Assembly (NCBI GenBank): GCA_016801845.1
Contig: CM028922.1
Coordinates: 8,487,501 to 8,551,500 of the forward strand
Reading direction: 5' to 3'
DNA length: 64,000 nt
DNA from: Polydactylus sextarius
Lineage: Eukaryota > Chordata > Actinopteri > Polynemidae
Shown: positions 24,996 to 37,230 of the stretch, piece by piece
How the letters are laid out: each line of letters begins with the position of its first letter
Numbering within the stretch: the first letter of the stretch is position 1
Program-made: the position numbers and the translations under genes
Notes under the pieces: generated by a model
Databases searched by the model: none
Told to the model about the DNA's origin: nothing
Seen by the model: only the letters and a program-made list of their open reading frames with translations

Positions 24996-27126
24996 CCTTG
25001 AGTGTGTGTTTGGATATTCATGACTGTGTGTTGGGTATGCATGCGTGCATGTATGTGCTTGTGGTTTCCAGAGTATGTGCATCTGTGCACAGACGTGTCC
25101 ATAGTTTGTCCACAGACACTCCTCTATCCTTTCACACAGACGCTCCATGTGATGGATTCTGGCCCGGTGGTGAATTCCAGATAAAAGTAAACCTTGTCAG
25201 TCTTTCCACTGCTGCAAATGACTTAGGTTCTTATTTCAAAAGGCACTTTATCAGATGCCGTGCGGCTGTGAGAGAGGAGATAAAAATCATCTTTATAACT
25301 CCACCAGCAGAGGGAGGAAATAAAAGAGAGAAACAGTGTCAATCATGCTGCTTCTGTCCGTGTCAGCGAGTATCGAGTAACTTACCTCACACCCCAACAG
25401 TGACCGGAGCAGACGGGGGAATTCACTGTCTCAGTTTCTGTCCCTGAACTGAACTGACCAAAAAAAAAAAAAAAAAACTATCTATTCTACTATCTAATCT
25501 ACATTTTTGACAAAAAATGGGGGGCTCTCATGCATGGATGCCTTTTGACAGCTATATCAAGACACATTCCAGGAAAGGGAAGAAACAAATGTCTCGAGCT
25601 CTCATCCAGAACGTTTTGTTACTCTAATTAAATTACAGCTGTGACCAACCAGTCTTATGGTTATTAAACGATGATGTCATATTGAATTATTCATCTTTTG
25701 GCTTTTTAATAAAAAGTCACGGGGTAGAAAAACTGTCCCCAATCGTCTCATCCGATTTGTAATGATATCATTCACAGAAAATCAGAAAATCTTAACCTTT
25801 CAGGTAGTAAAATGAGCATATTTCAGCACATTTAGTTATAATACAGATCCAGGTGATGACATAGAAGTAGTAAACGATTTTACATCTCATAGCATCTTCC
25901 GATACGTACACTTGGACACATTATCAAAAATAATCACTACACAGTCACTAAAAATCAGTGAGTGAGTTATGCAGGCAATCATGGAAATGACGCATTTGCT
26001 TCACACTATAATAGGTGAATTTTCCATTTACAAACAACTGAGGATACGGTACCACATAAATGTTTCCATAATGTTATATCAGCTTATATGCAGAAATTTT
26101 CACTATTTAGAAAAAAGCAGTTTTCCCGGAGACCCGTGAAAATGCTGCTGAGGTGAATTTTTATGTGACACATGCCACGTTTGATGTGTGACATCTTTCA
26201 GCTGTGGCAGCAAACATCATGCTACATATTTCAGTGATAATGTTACATGAGGCTAAACACAATGTTAGCTCTGCAGACGGGGGAGAAAGGACCTACATAT
26301 TTGGCGATGATTTTACATTAATGCACAACATTTAGCATGAAAACACTCATCTTGTTAAAGCTGTTTGGTTCAACTGCACAGCTGCATTCGCTCTCATTGT
26401 TATATTTGTTACATTAGCAGAAGTGTTATTTCAGAATATACCAAAGACTGAGCGAAGGCCAGATGTGCTACAATAATCCAAAAACTCTTATTGGAGTTGG
26501 CAGCAAATGGCGGAGTCTTCACTCCTAAAAAAAAAAATGTATGCAGGATTTAATCATTACATTAGTTCTGATCAGCCAAACGGGATCATGGCAGGAGACA
26601 AGAGTCTGTTTCCTTTTTCATCTCAGGGAAATTACAAGCTTAACGACAGGACACATTTTTCATCCAAAGCCTTCAGTCTGTTCCTCTATCAGTGGTGTGA
26701 TTCCCAAATTGAAACTCTAAACACACATCCAATACAAAATGTGGCAATATTGATTAAATAAGCTGCTCATTCCTGTAGTTTTGGTGTAAAAAAACATCCA
26801 CATTCCTCATGAAATCCTTGGGTCTGACCACATAACTGGAGCTAACGGCTAATACTGAACTCTGGTGAAACAGGCAGGTTTCTGTCTTAGGATAATTAAC
26901 TTTTTTTTTCCAGACCGAGCACAGATGTAGTTATATCTGGAAGCTTGGTGACAATCCAGTAAAATTATTAATTGCAGATACAAGACTTTCTTTGGGGCCT
27001 TTCACAAACAGGAAGCAGCTGTGCTCTGTGCCTCAGATAGAGACTGATAAAGATAAAAAATGCACTGGCGGTAGCAGTAACAGCAGATATAAAAGCAAAA
27101 TTAAAAGCATAAAGCCACTGTTAAAA

Positions 27127-27162
<36 letters not shown>

Positions 27163-30100
27163 CAGCCTCTGGGAAACACAACACAGCCACTCTTGTTTTC
27201 CTTTGGTAAATGGCCATGGTATAAACAGGATATTGCACCCTGAGGTGTCATATTGTATATCAGCAGACCTTGTCACGCATCCTCTCTCTGACTTGTTTTA
27301 TTTTGAGACTAACAGTAGTGCATGTTCTTTAAAGGGTATTGCTGGTCATCTGATCTCTCCTCTTTTAGATGCTTTAATGTTACTGTTTTTGTTCATAAAC
27401 TGTTCCAGTTGCAGCTGTTGAAGAATCTTTTCTTTCTCCTTCCTCTTTCTTGATCTAATATTTCTCATTCTCACCCTGTTTTTTCTGCCCACACCACCAA
27501 CCCCTTCACAGATTCCAACACACACAATTATCCAACTGTCTTTCTTCCTTGCTTTCATGTCTGTCACCGAGGTCAGAGTCTGGGTTTTCTGTCCTCAAGC
27601 AACACATCCGGACTTCACCATGACTGTAACTCCAGCTCTGCCTGCAACTCTAAACTCCAGCATTAGTCAGGTCATCTGGACGCCGCCTCACCATGACGAC
27701 GGGGTGGCGGAAAACCTCCCGGTCACACAGTCAGACATTCTAAGCGTGTGCAGTCATGTGCTACTGAGCCCATGATCGTTGAGATCATACGTTCAGTGCC
27801 AGCAACACATGTCACCTAACAGGCTGGGGTGGCATGTAAGGCTGGGCTTTGGTGTGACTGTGAGGTGATTCAGATTTTGATTTAAATATGGTGAGATCAG
27901 ATGTTTTTCTTTTTTATGATCGGTTTATCTTAGGGAACAAAGCCATTTGTCTTTGCTTCAGCCGCGTGAAGCTGAAGGGAGACTGTTGGGGCACTGTGTC
28001 GGCAGGATTCATGTCATTATCGATGTATATCTGCATTGGCGCTACAGAGTGGGACCCAGGCTTTTGAAGCACGAGGGCTTTACAGGGAGACAGTCATCCC
28101 TCTCACACGGGGAGAGCCAGACTCTCAACTGTCTCGTCTGAAAATTGGATTTCTATCCCCTGAGATTAGGATCAGGCTTCCCCCGCTCCACTGCAGCTCT
28201 ATTAGAAAAACATGCCGCCCTCTGAGGCCATGAGATGCTTGCAGCTCAGACCTCGGCTTCATCTTGGTGACCTTTGACCTTCTAGGACTGGCCGCAATAC
28301 TGATCCCACACCAGGCTTTCCCTCGGGTGTCTGTCTTTCTGCCAGACGGACAGGCATGTAGCCAACTGCAGGTGTCATCTAGTGGACGTGGCCCCGCCTC
28401 TTATTCCCCCTGCCTGGGGCGAATGACAATCACCATGAAGGAGGACAAAGAAGCGTCTGTCTTCAGTGAGACAAGCAGACATGAGCCCCCCTTTCTATGT
28501 CATGTACTTGGCCACTTAATAGAGTCTCAAACCATATTATGTGTACAACACAGGTATTAACTATCATCTTTTGTTAGGATTTGTTAGAACAAGACACTAG
28601 TAACATGCAATTTGACACTGATACCAGCAGCTGATAAAACATACAGTAGTTTACTGTAAAGCCGCCAGAATTTCTGGATCTGTGTGATACTGATGGGAAG
28701 AAAAACAGGGATCCATCTGGATAAATGTGTTTTTCACATAGTACAGTGAATGTGTTTTCTTATGGCGTTGTATACATTTCAATATTCCAGGAGTGACTTG
28801 AATATATGGGTGAATAAATGATGACTTAACCATTCAGATAAAATAAAGATCCAAGACAGGAGTAATAGCCCTGTTGTCTTGCACAGACAAAGTCAAGTGG
28901 AGTTGGAGCGCCTCAAGGCTTAGATGGACATTAAACTCTAATACTAAGCAGCTGTATTATAAAATATCTTGTTATATGATGAAAAAAAAAAGTCAGAGGT
29001 GAAAGACTGTGGAAATAAAAATGTGAAAAAAAATGAGTTACACTGTGAAGAAACCTGCTTAAACAGCTTAAAGCTGAACTAATAAACATTGCTTTATTAA
29101 GAATGGATTAAGTGACTGCGTGTTATGTGAAAGAGTTCATAAAGTAATGAGAAACCTTTAGAGAGTTATGAACTCTGCAGCTGCTCTCAGGTCTATGTCG
29201 TATGTTAGCTTCTTTTAGCCAAATGTTTAGCCACGCTTTTTTATTTCACTGCTTCAGTGTTGTGGTTTATTCTCATCAGCCTAGTTTTCAGTGAATAAAG
29301 CTAATAAATCCACTGTATGCTGCCAGCCCTAACACCAAGACAACAGGCACAGTTAGCGGCGAGCTAACATTAATACAGTGTTGTAGCATTTACAACCTCA
29401 TTTCCCCCAGGATTTACAGTTTCCAGGTGGCCAGAAACACAACTCCAAATGAATGGGAATGGTATTATGTGTTTGCTTGATGTGTAAATTCTTCTGTATA
29501 TACTAGATATTACCATATAAAGTGATAATATGCCAATGTCGTAATTTTTCTAAAATGGGAATAAATCTGCTAATACAGTTGTAAATCAGTTGGGTTTCAG
29601 ATTCTGTGTCCGTTTTGGATTAACTCAATATGGTGCAATGTTTTATCCCTTACTGTTTTCTGACCAGCTTTTTTTCAAAAGCAGCTGAGGTTCATGGGAA
29701 AAGTGATAGCTACATCATAAATCTATAGTATTGTTACATTATCCAGATGATCCCTATGTTAAGGAATGAGGAACAGTGAGGATATCGTTAAAAGAAAAGC
29801 TTCACGTTGGAATTTAGTAGTAGGAATACAACGGGGGTAAATGATGGTATTATGTTAAAAGTTCTCACTACAAGGTCATGGTATGCTCCCTGAGGTGTCT
29901 TTGTCTTTTGTTATTTCATATCATTGTAAGACGAGAAAAAGAACAGTGTCTTTGGTGAACAACAATCTGATAGATGAATCACAAATCTGAGTCAGCGAGA
30001 GATAGTCCATATGGCCTGAAACTGCTCAAAGCCATATGGACGGTCTCTGTGCCTGTCTCCTCGGATGATCAATCATCATCAAAGTCTGCAAGAACATCAT

Positions 30101-31748
30101 CTTCACTCAGATTCACATCAACCAGGGCCAGCAAAACAAATGCACAAGAATTAGGCAATCTCTGATGTTTCTTATCGACATCCAAGGAATTGTAGCAACA
30201 TCAACAATTCTCTGGCAGAGTTGACAAGAGACCGCAATTTCCCTAAACAGTCACATTTTACGCAACAGAGTCACGTAGACTAGCCAACGAACACGGGAAT
30301 CCAACAGAAACATTCAGTGATGGGTAATACATCACAATACAAAATACCACAATCGAAATAGTAAGACAGATGTGGTGAAACTTGCAGGAAAGACAATTTT
30401 GATGATCTTGCAGTTTCAGATAATCGTTTGGCAGAAAGTTCAAGATCAGTGAGATAAAACCAACAGTGCCTTGTGACTGATCTTAGACCTGCCTTGTAGT
30501 TGAGGTCACAAAGTTTTCTAGCTTTTAAGGGCTAAATTTAAAGTTGTTGTTTAAAGGGTTAAATCTTATAGATAGTGAGGCCTGGTTTGCAATTTGTCAG
30601 AAACAACCTCCCATCTCTTCACATCGGTCAGATGAGCCAAACTTTTCTTTTTTTTCTTTCTTTTTTTTCTTAAATCTTTTTTAATGAATTCTGAATCTCA
30701 AGGAGCTTTCTAAAACACCTGCTCTGGATATGGAGGCTGAAAAGCTGCATAAAGAAGAAACTTTTCTCAACATTTTCCTTGGATCTGATGTCTTGGAAGT
30801 TGTACTTGGTTACTGCCAAAATAGTGCTCTCTTTCCTCTCACACCTCTTCTGCTTCTTATTATTGGTTCCTGTAAAAACCTATGAAGCTCCGCTGACCAC
30901 AAGTGTCAACTAAATTCCAAAAATCTATCATGGAGCTCACTACATCTCATTTAGTCCCTCTCTTCTGGCCCTTCAGGGCACTGACTTCATTTATGAAAAC
31001 ATGACTTCCCAGCTAGTTGTTTTCCCATGTCCTCACACGAGACGACATAGACAGCTGAGCTCAGCCAGTCAGGAACAAAAGATGCTTCAGACAAGACCAA
31101 CCAAAGTTGAGATGTTTTGCTCCCACTGGCTCATGTTTTGACTTGGCTCCTTTCCTTCCAAGGACTTGCAAAACAAAACCCAAACACTGCTGCTGTCTTT
31201 TTGCAAGAGTCCAAGATGAAACTGATATCGATCTTCTGATGTAATTCCCAGATCGAGCTTGGTATCATTCTGAATCTCTTTCTTAGTAGTCATGATATAA
31301 TACCTGAGTTTTAGTACTTTTTTGGGGGGTAGTTTACTTTGAGAAATGTTCTACAAAATTCTTTCAGTTCACAGAGTCCAAGTTATCAAGTGATAAATGT
31401 TACATAAACAGAAAGCAGCCATACAAGAACCTTAGTGTGGTAAGTGCATACTCACAGATATAATAATACTCTCTGCCTGGGCGAAACTCGAAGCCTAAGG
31501 AGAATGGAGTAAAGAGCTGGAACTTTTCGGAGAACTTGAGCGGTCCATTTGGTGACAGAGGCCTGTTGCACTCCCAGCGTTTGAAGCCTTTGGCAGTGTG
31601 GTCGCAGGAGCTGTAGCCGTCGTAGTTCACCATGTAGAGGATGTAACGTTCTGCCCGTTCGTCGGACACTGGGCCAATGTAGTGTGGACAGTAGACGTCA
31701 AGGTAGTCGTTGATGCAGACATCGATGTGGTAATCACCCCGGTAAAAC
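22661..31748 (-). CDS. efna5: Ephrin-A5, partial gene (exons 2-5; exon 1 outside the window)
   Basis: GPI-anchored ephrin-A ligand that binds EphA receptor kinases on neighbouring cells and signals in both directions in axon guidance and boundary formation. The spliced minus-strand exons (31748-31456, 23260-23195, 23058-22978, 22785-22661) give 187 residues: most of the ephrin receptor-binding domain, a linker, and a hydrophobic C-terminal GPI signal. Lengths of 293, 66 and 81 bp for exons 2, 3 and 4 and the phase pattern agree with what I recall of vertebrate EFNA5. The stretch DVCINDYLDV, with its extra Cys, and the presence of an 81-bp penultimate exon point to A5 rather than A1-A4. Human EFNA5 is 228 residues; about 42 come from exon 1, so nearly everything else is here. 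Teleosts can carry two copies (efna5a and efna5b); I cannot say which this is. Confidence 0.95.
22786..22977 (-). other. efna5: efna5 intron 4 (192 bp)
   Basis: Short intron with donor GTCAGT after exon 4 and acceptor CAG before exon 5. It contains no recognisable element. Confidence 0.9.
22978..23058 (-). CDS. efna5: efna5 exon 4: in-frame cassette encoding the membrane-proximal linker
   Basis: An 81-bp exon between acceptor ctttttttccctttaaag and donor GTCAGT. It reads NCVKNSGSVSEGVDFDDNSH then NSLEPR, with Asp formed across the next junction. The NSLEP motif and acidic character match the linker between the ephrin domain and the GPI site. In mammals this exon is alternatively spliced to give long and short ephrin-A5. 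Both flanking junctions are phase 1 and 81 is divisible by three, so skipping joins exon 3 to exon 5 in frame, with Asn still made at the seam. The linker sequence is more diverged from mammals than exon 2, as expected for a spacer. Use of the cassette in fish is inference. Confidence 0.93.
23059..23194 (-). other. efna5: efna5 intron 3 (136 bp)
   Basis: Short intron with donor GTGAGT and a strong polypyrimidine acceptor before exon 4. I see no other signal in it. Confidence 0.9.
23195..23260 (-). CDS. efna5: efna5 exon 3: end of the receptor-binding domain
   Basis: A 66-bp exon bounded by acceptor ttcttcgcag and donor GTGAGT. It reads SITDDKGRRSCLRLKVFVRP followed by Q, which is the last beta strand of the ephrin fold. 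The Cys in RRSC is the fourth conserved disulfide cysteine. It enters and leaves in phase 1: the first two bases (CC) complete a Ser codon from exon 2, and the last A joins AC of the next exon to make Asn. The length equals the 66 bp I recall for the mammalian exon. At 22 residues it is too short to be seen without using the splice sites. Confidence 0.95.
23396..23439. repeat. 13-bp perfect inverted repeat, 18-nt loop
   Basis: gtttccaacaatg at 23396-23408 pairs with cattgttggaaac at 23427-23439. It lies in intron 2, about 135 bp upstream (in transcript order) of exon 3. Confidence 0.85.
24876..24994. repeat. CA microsatellite with a CCCA interruption
   Basis: About 118 bp of CA repeat, interrupted at 24901-24912 by three cccac units. 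It lies in intron 2 and is the longest microsatellite in the window. Confidence 0.95.
27130..27159. repeat. Poly-A run (30 A)
   Basis: The longest homopolymer in the window, in efna5 intron 2. No retrocopy body is evident upstream. Confidence 0.9.
29998..30048. repeat. Interrupted hairpin around gtccatatggc
   Basis: gtccatatggc (30005-30015) and gccatatggac (30031-30041) are exact complements around a 15-nt loop. Beyond a 2x2 internal loop, agaga and tctct add five more pairs. It lies in efna5 intron 2. Confidence 0.8.
31456..31748 (-). CDS. efna5: efna5 exon 2: ephrin receptor-binding domain
   Basis: This 293-bp exon encodes 97 full codons plus a split codon at each end. It starts after a pyrimidine-rich acceptor (ctcttttatcttctccag) and ends at donor GTGAGT. 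Visible landmarks are RGDYHIDVCINDYLDV, CPHY, YILYMVN, SCDH, GFKRWECNRP and KFSEKFQLFTPFSLGFEF. The FQLFTPFSLG stretch is the G-H loop that enters the EphA binding pocket. Cysteines of CPHY, SCDH and WEC are three of the four canonical disulfide cysteines; the fourth lies in exon 3. The first base completes an Arg codon started in exon 1 (phase 2), and the last T joins CC of exon 3 to make Ser. There are no stops or frame breaks, and the G-H loop is intact, so the domain looks functional. Confidence 0.97.
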
Positions 31749-34700
31749 CTGGAGAAGATAAAAGAGGGAAATGTTAGTACATCCAGAGACGACAATGAAT
31801 CTGAAGTAAGTTAAGTTGAAAGGTAATTTCAGATTCTTTAACTTTGATTGAGTTTTTGACCATTAATAAAGCTATGGGCTGAGGTTTTTATGGTTCTAAG
31901 CTCCCTTTTGCACACAAAGGTACAAAAGTGATTGAGCACATAATCACAGGTACTTGACGTTAACATACTAAGAAATACAGCAGTGTGCCAGTTTAGAAGA
32001 AAACACCACAAGGCAGCTTTAACTGCCAAATTTCAGGTCAATATCTTTGAAAGACATTTTTTTAACCCTTTCAGTTAAACCAAAGCAGCATGTGACAACT
32101 TGTGCTTAGATGACTGAAATGTATGTATTCATAAACCACAGTGACGGCAGTTTTTGTGTGTGTGTAAGCAATAATAAAAACCTAATTAATCCATTATTGG
32201 TTAAAGTGATTGTTTTACATGTTTACACACAAGGATAATTCCCACAGTGACATCATAAAGGATCATGTGATTGCTCGTTTTGACCTTTCTAATGATTTAT
32301 TTATCCAGTGAAAATGCGCTGATCATGCACCAGCCTCCTTTGTGGTTGGTGCGCATTTAACATTCAGATAGCCTGAAGCGGGGGGCTGCACATCAGTAGC
32401 AGCTGTTTAAGTGTGCAGACAGTTACTCATTGATTTGTTTGAAGAGTCTCTCACCAACATGTTCCTAGAAGATGATTTCTCTGCAGAGTTATGAGTATAC
32501 CAAAACCTGATGACAACAGATGATACTTGGAGTATCGTAGCGTGGCCACAACTGAGGAAAAAATGTACCACATGTGCTCACAAACTGAGGCCGGACAGTG
32601 AAAGACACATTCGGGCTGGAGCTACTCTAGTTTTGTTTACAGGATCTCATCATGTCAGTTTCAATCATGCTGTGCCTCTTGTGAGGCTGAACTGAATCCC
32701 CCTGTAACACACCCACCCTGGCAGAAACTCCTTACGACACACGCTAGTCAGTCCTAAGCCATATATCAATGTTAGTGCTCAGTAGTGATGACTTATGCTG
32801 GTGCTGAAATTAAAGTCCCCTAGCGTTACAGGACTAATCCCCTGGTTAGCATGTGCCTTTAGCAGCTTTAAGAGGATCCCTCTGTAGAATGAGATTTTCA
32901 TTAGCTCAATATGACAGCTTGATGTAGGAGCCCCATGTGGAATCTCCGAGTCTGGGAAAATGAAGCCTGTTCTCAGGCATCATCTTGAAACAGCCTCAAG
33001 ATTTTCCGCCTGGTGTTTACTGTAAACCAAGTGGACAGGAGAACAGGGAAAAAAGTGGAGCTGCAAGATATGCCAGGTATTCATTCCTGAGAAGAGTGAT
33101 TGGAAACACATATTCCCATAGGCGCCGTATAAGGTTGCATTTCTGAGGCTTTTAACGGAGACAGATTAGGCCTGGACGGCTGGATGGTTGTGTCTCTGTA
33201 GCTGCTAATGGCCCACGGTTCAGTATCACTGACATACTGCGGATGTCTTCAATACTCCACCTCTGTTCATTGACACAGTGAGGGCCGTCAGGGGAGACGG
33301 AGCTAGAGACCATTTTGGAGCGTGTAACAGTCTGATGATCCGATACAAGTGAACTCGCCAGAGCTCTGTGGGGGGTTTCACCCTGACGTATCCTCGGGCC
33401 TCTCGCCACAGATCGGATATTACGCCTACTCCTGCTCCTCGGTGAGAGAATGGGAACACCAATCAGCTGATCTGAGGCCAGGTGTAACGGGAAGGGAGGG
33501 GTAGAGACGCAGCTGTTGTTGCAGACACGTACATGCTCAGGCTTCAGGAGACATGAGTAGCATAAAGAGAGGTGTGTCCTCGCCGCGTCCTGCTGGGGGT
33601 ATCAAGTTGTCATTACACAGATTGTAAATGTACTGCAGGATTAGTGGCCGTCCTACTGGGTTTGCTGGGGCCACAAATGAGCGGATGTGTGTGTGTGCAT
33701 GATAGTGGGGTGTGCGGGTGTTTTGTGGCATCGTCAGCCATATTGTAATCTTTTTCTCTCACTCTAATTATAGTCTGGTCAAACAAGAAACCAAAGTTCT
33801 TGTTTTCCTTCTTTCATTTTTTTTTCTTTCCTCCAACACCAGCTGAGCGCTTTGGCTCCAGGCAGGCACAACATGGCCTTCCATAGCCTTAGTTTCAGAG
33901 GGGCTGGTTGATATTATGACTACTAGGGGTCAACCGGCTCCGTGGTATCATGTCCTCAGCCACAAGCACCATGGGATAGCCTGCTTTGTCCTACTGTGTC
34001 TGAGCTAAGCCTTAAATGTTAGCTCCAACCCTTCAATTGTCAGTGGCTGTCAGTCAAATCTGGCCCAGGAGTAACAACTGAGATTAGTCAGGATTAAGAG
34101 GAATTTCTATCTAATGCTTTTGTGAGAGAAAGGTGGCAGATAGTTTGTGAAAGTGACGATGACCCTTTTTAGATCTGGATACTTAAATATAGTCAAATTC
34201 AGATTGTGACTGGAGAGGAGTCATCAACCTGTCCTGTAAAAACTGCAGACAACTCTGGGGATTATGCTGAGAAATGGGGACACTTTTTTATGGAAACACA
34301 AATTGAATTTAAGTTGTAATTTGAAAACTTGTGAAACAGTGAATACCACAAACAAAAACCTATTCCCTTCCATTATATTGGTTCGAGGATCGATATTTTT
34401 ATCTCTTAAGATAAAGTGAAGATCAGGCTACTTGAAACAAAACCAAACTAAGAAACTTCTTTGTTTTTGTCCTTACTTCTTAAGCCTGAATATATAGTTT
34501 CTAGGGTGATATATATATATTTCTGTCCATTTGTGATCTGATCACTGTGGCCAAAAATATGCAGCAAAGAGGATGTGCAAGACTAAAATATACTGTTGGT
34601 GTTTATTACAAATGACAATAAAATGCACGCTGAGAGTAGCAAGAATACCAACACATGCTCCAGATGTCTGCCAGATGGAGGCTATAAGGAGGGTTTTGAG

Positions 34701-35883
34701 TGGCAGAAATGAAATATTGATAAGACACAGCCATAAACACACAGCCTGGCTCAATATGTGGTAGATGACATTTTAACTCTCAGTGTCTTCTGGTTTCTCT
34801 TTCAGTTTGGCCCAAGACTTTTTTCCTTCTGATCACTGTGATATGGATTCATCCCTTCGGCTGCTGTGGACTGGACTGAAGCGTGAGAACCTCATATTCA
34901 TTTACCGAGTTATAAACCTTCATCAGTGTTTGTAATCTTCTGCATCAGGGTTTCTCCGTTTTCACTACCAAGCAAGATTTATTCATCTGCTTTTTCTTTT
35001 AAATGGTTTTGTTGTTATAGGCCATTTAGTGAGTCATTAAGCCTTCACAGGGCTGATCGAGGCAATTTCAACAGTTGTGTTTTCCTTCTCGTGTTGTTCT
35101 GAGCAGCAGGAGGTGGTGAATGCTGATCCAGGGTTCAGGGTTTTGATAGCAGGGGGCAGAAAGAATGATCAGACCTTAGCCAAAAAAAAAAGAAAAAAAA
35201 AAGAAAACAACCCTAAACTAAATCCATTTGTCTTGGGGATTAATGATCCCTGATTGGCTGAATTACTTGCAGCCAGTTAGAAGGGGTTTATCAATGAATC
35301 AGTGGTTGGGGGCTCTTAACAAAGCACACATCTATGGATAATCCCTCTTTTCAATCAGCCCCCCACCCCCACTCCTTTACTTATTTGCTTTCTTTTGCTC
35401 CATCTGCTGTGTTTGCCCCAGCACAGGTAAAGTGAAGCATGGAGAGGAACAGACAAAGACAGAGTTTGGCGACAGTGTGTTTGCATGTGTTTAGACTGAA
35501 AAAAGAAAGAGAGAAAAGAAGAAAGCAAACAGGACAGCTCACTAACCTCTAACTACTAGAAATGAGTCTTTATTGGCCACATTACAAAGCTGTTTCCAAG
35601 AAATGCTGAAGCAAATTTGTGTAATCACGGCCATGAACTACTTTATTTTTCCAAGATAAGCGTACATGACTCAAAGACACATGGCCAAGAACTAAAATTT
35701 ATTGAACAAAATGTGAATTTGAATTTTTATTATTTTCTAAAATGTTGTTGGCATAAATAAAAATGAAGTTTGCTGCTGATTACTATATTTATTTATGAAA
35801 TTTCGTTCTGATTGAAGTTGCGCTTTCTTTTGACACGTCGATAGTAAAAAATAGAGAAAAGAAATTTTGCTAAAGCTTTCCAG

Positions 35884-36373
35884 AATCAAAGAGAGAAGAA
35901 GGGACAAGAGTTAAGAAGAGCAAAAAGATAAGATGTAGAGAAATAAACTACTGAACAAGAGGGTAGAAAACAGAAAAATGGGATGAGAGGAGACAAAGCG
36001 AGCGGTGGAGAGAAAAGCAAAAATAAGACAATGTAATGAACGCAATTAGAAGTAGAGAGGAGGAGAAGACAGGTGAAGAGGAGCAAGATGAGGAAAACAA
36101 TTGAGTGAGAAAAAAGGAACGGAGAGGAATGAGAATAAGACAACAAAATAATGACAAGTGAGACAAACAAGGGGAAATTATAAGTGAAGAGAGCGGAGGA
36201 GAGAAAAATAAGAAAAAGAAAGGAGCAACAGAAAAAGACAAGAGATGCATGACAAGAAGAGTGAAGTAAATGAAGGAGAAGAGAGAAAAGCTGGAAGGAA
36301 AGAGATGGAAGAGGAAGAATGTAGACAAAACAAGAGGGCGGGAAAAAGTAAAAGGGAAGGAAAGAGGATAAAA
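35884..36373. repeat. Purine-rich tract of about 490 bp
   Basis: The plus strand is dominated by A and G; in 35941-36000 I count 48 purines of 60 bases. The opposite strand is therefore pyrimidine-rich and yields long Ser/Leu/Phe open frames that are compositional artefacts. It lies in efna5 intron 1. Confidence 0.85.
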
Positions 36374-36498
36374 CCCTCCTGTTGTTTTCCTCATGAACAC
36401 AGTTGGGTCAGACGAGGGCCAGCTTCCCAGGGTTATTCCACAAAAGAAAGAAAAGAGAAGATGTTTTCATCCCAAAGAAACACATGAAGCTCCTGTTT

Positions 36499-36500
<2 letters not shown>

Positions 36501-36529
<29 letters not shown>
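36501..36529. repeat. CA microsatellite
   Basis: About 14 AC units shortly after the purine-rich tract. Confidence 0.95.
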
Positions 36530-36531
<2 letters not shown>

Positions 36532-37180
36532 GATGAGTGTCTGTAGTGAAAGACAAGAGAACACACGAACCACAGACCTCATGCTGCTTCTATATCAAGT
36601 CCTTCAATTTACTCCTCCACAAACCGATGTGTACTAACTGACTCCTAGAAAAAAACATCATGAAAACCTGTAGTTCCCACTCGTGGCCTCTAGGGGGAAC
36701 TCTTTATGGGGCCAAAAAGGGGGAATCAGACCTACATCATGTGATGTGATGTCACCAGATGGGGTCTGTCCATCCCATTGCCCTCGGGGTTGGGACGTCT
36801 CGACCCCCACTCCCTCCACCTGTACCATCACTCATGGATTTTTGCCGCTGGGAGGTTAAAGCCATTATTACTTAGTTGGCTAATTATATACACACATCTG
36901 TCCGCGGAGTCACAAACACACATCCACACACAGAACACATTTAAACACATAATGTGTCTGCCAGGGGGCTCCGTCGGACTGGGCGTTGACAGCAGGGAGA
37001 TGGGAAAAATGGAGCCCGTAAAATATAGACAGTTCTCTGTTTCTGTTTTTTTCCTGCTGGGAACAAAACCAGAGGAGGTGAATAATTGGCCTCAGATTGA
37101 AAACACATTGCCGCTCGTGGGAAGGCACCTCAGATAGTTAAAAAATAAAACAGGGGCTGAAGAAAAAGGAGAAGAAAAGC

Positions 37181-37184
37181 AGAA

Positions 37185-37230
<46 letters not shown>
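37181..37230. repeat. GA microsatellite
   Basis: A mostly pure GA run inside a wider purine-rich stretch beginning near 37141. Confidence 0.95.

Larger units (their letters stand above)
23261..31455 (-). other. efna5: efna5 intron 2 (about 8.2 kb)
   Basis: The intron runs from donor GTGAGT at exon 2 to the acceptor at 23261-23262. It holds a 118-bp CA microsatellite (24876-24994), a 30-A run (27130-27159), two hairpins (23396-23439 and 29998-30048) and otherwise unique-looking AT-rich sequence. A GC-richer block at about 27560-28500 has little simple repeat and could be a regulatory element, but nothing in the sequence proves this. No further exon is needed, because phases join directly from exon 2 to exon 3. 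Confidence 0.85.

Noticed and set aside
24690..25148. Open frames with long Thr-His or Cys-Val runs
   Set aside because: Direct translation of the CA microsatellite.
35948..36400. 150-codon minus-strand frame rich in Ser, Leu and Phe
   Set aside because: A by-product of the purine-rich tract, which removes stops on the opposite strand.
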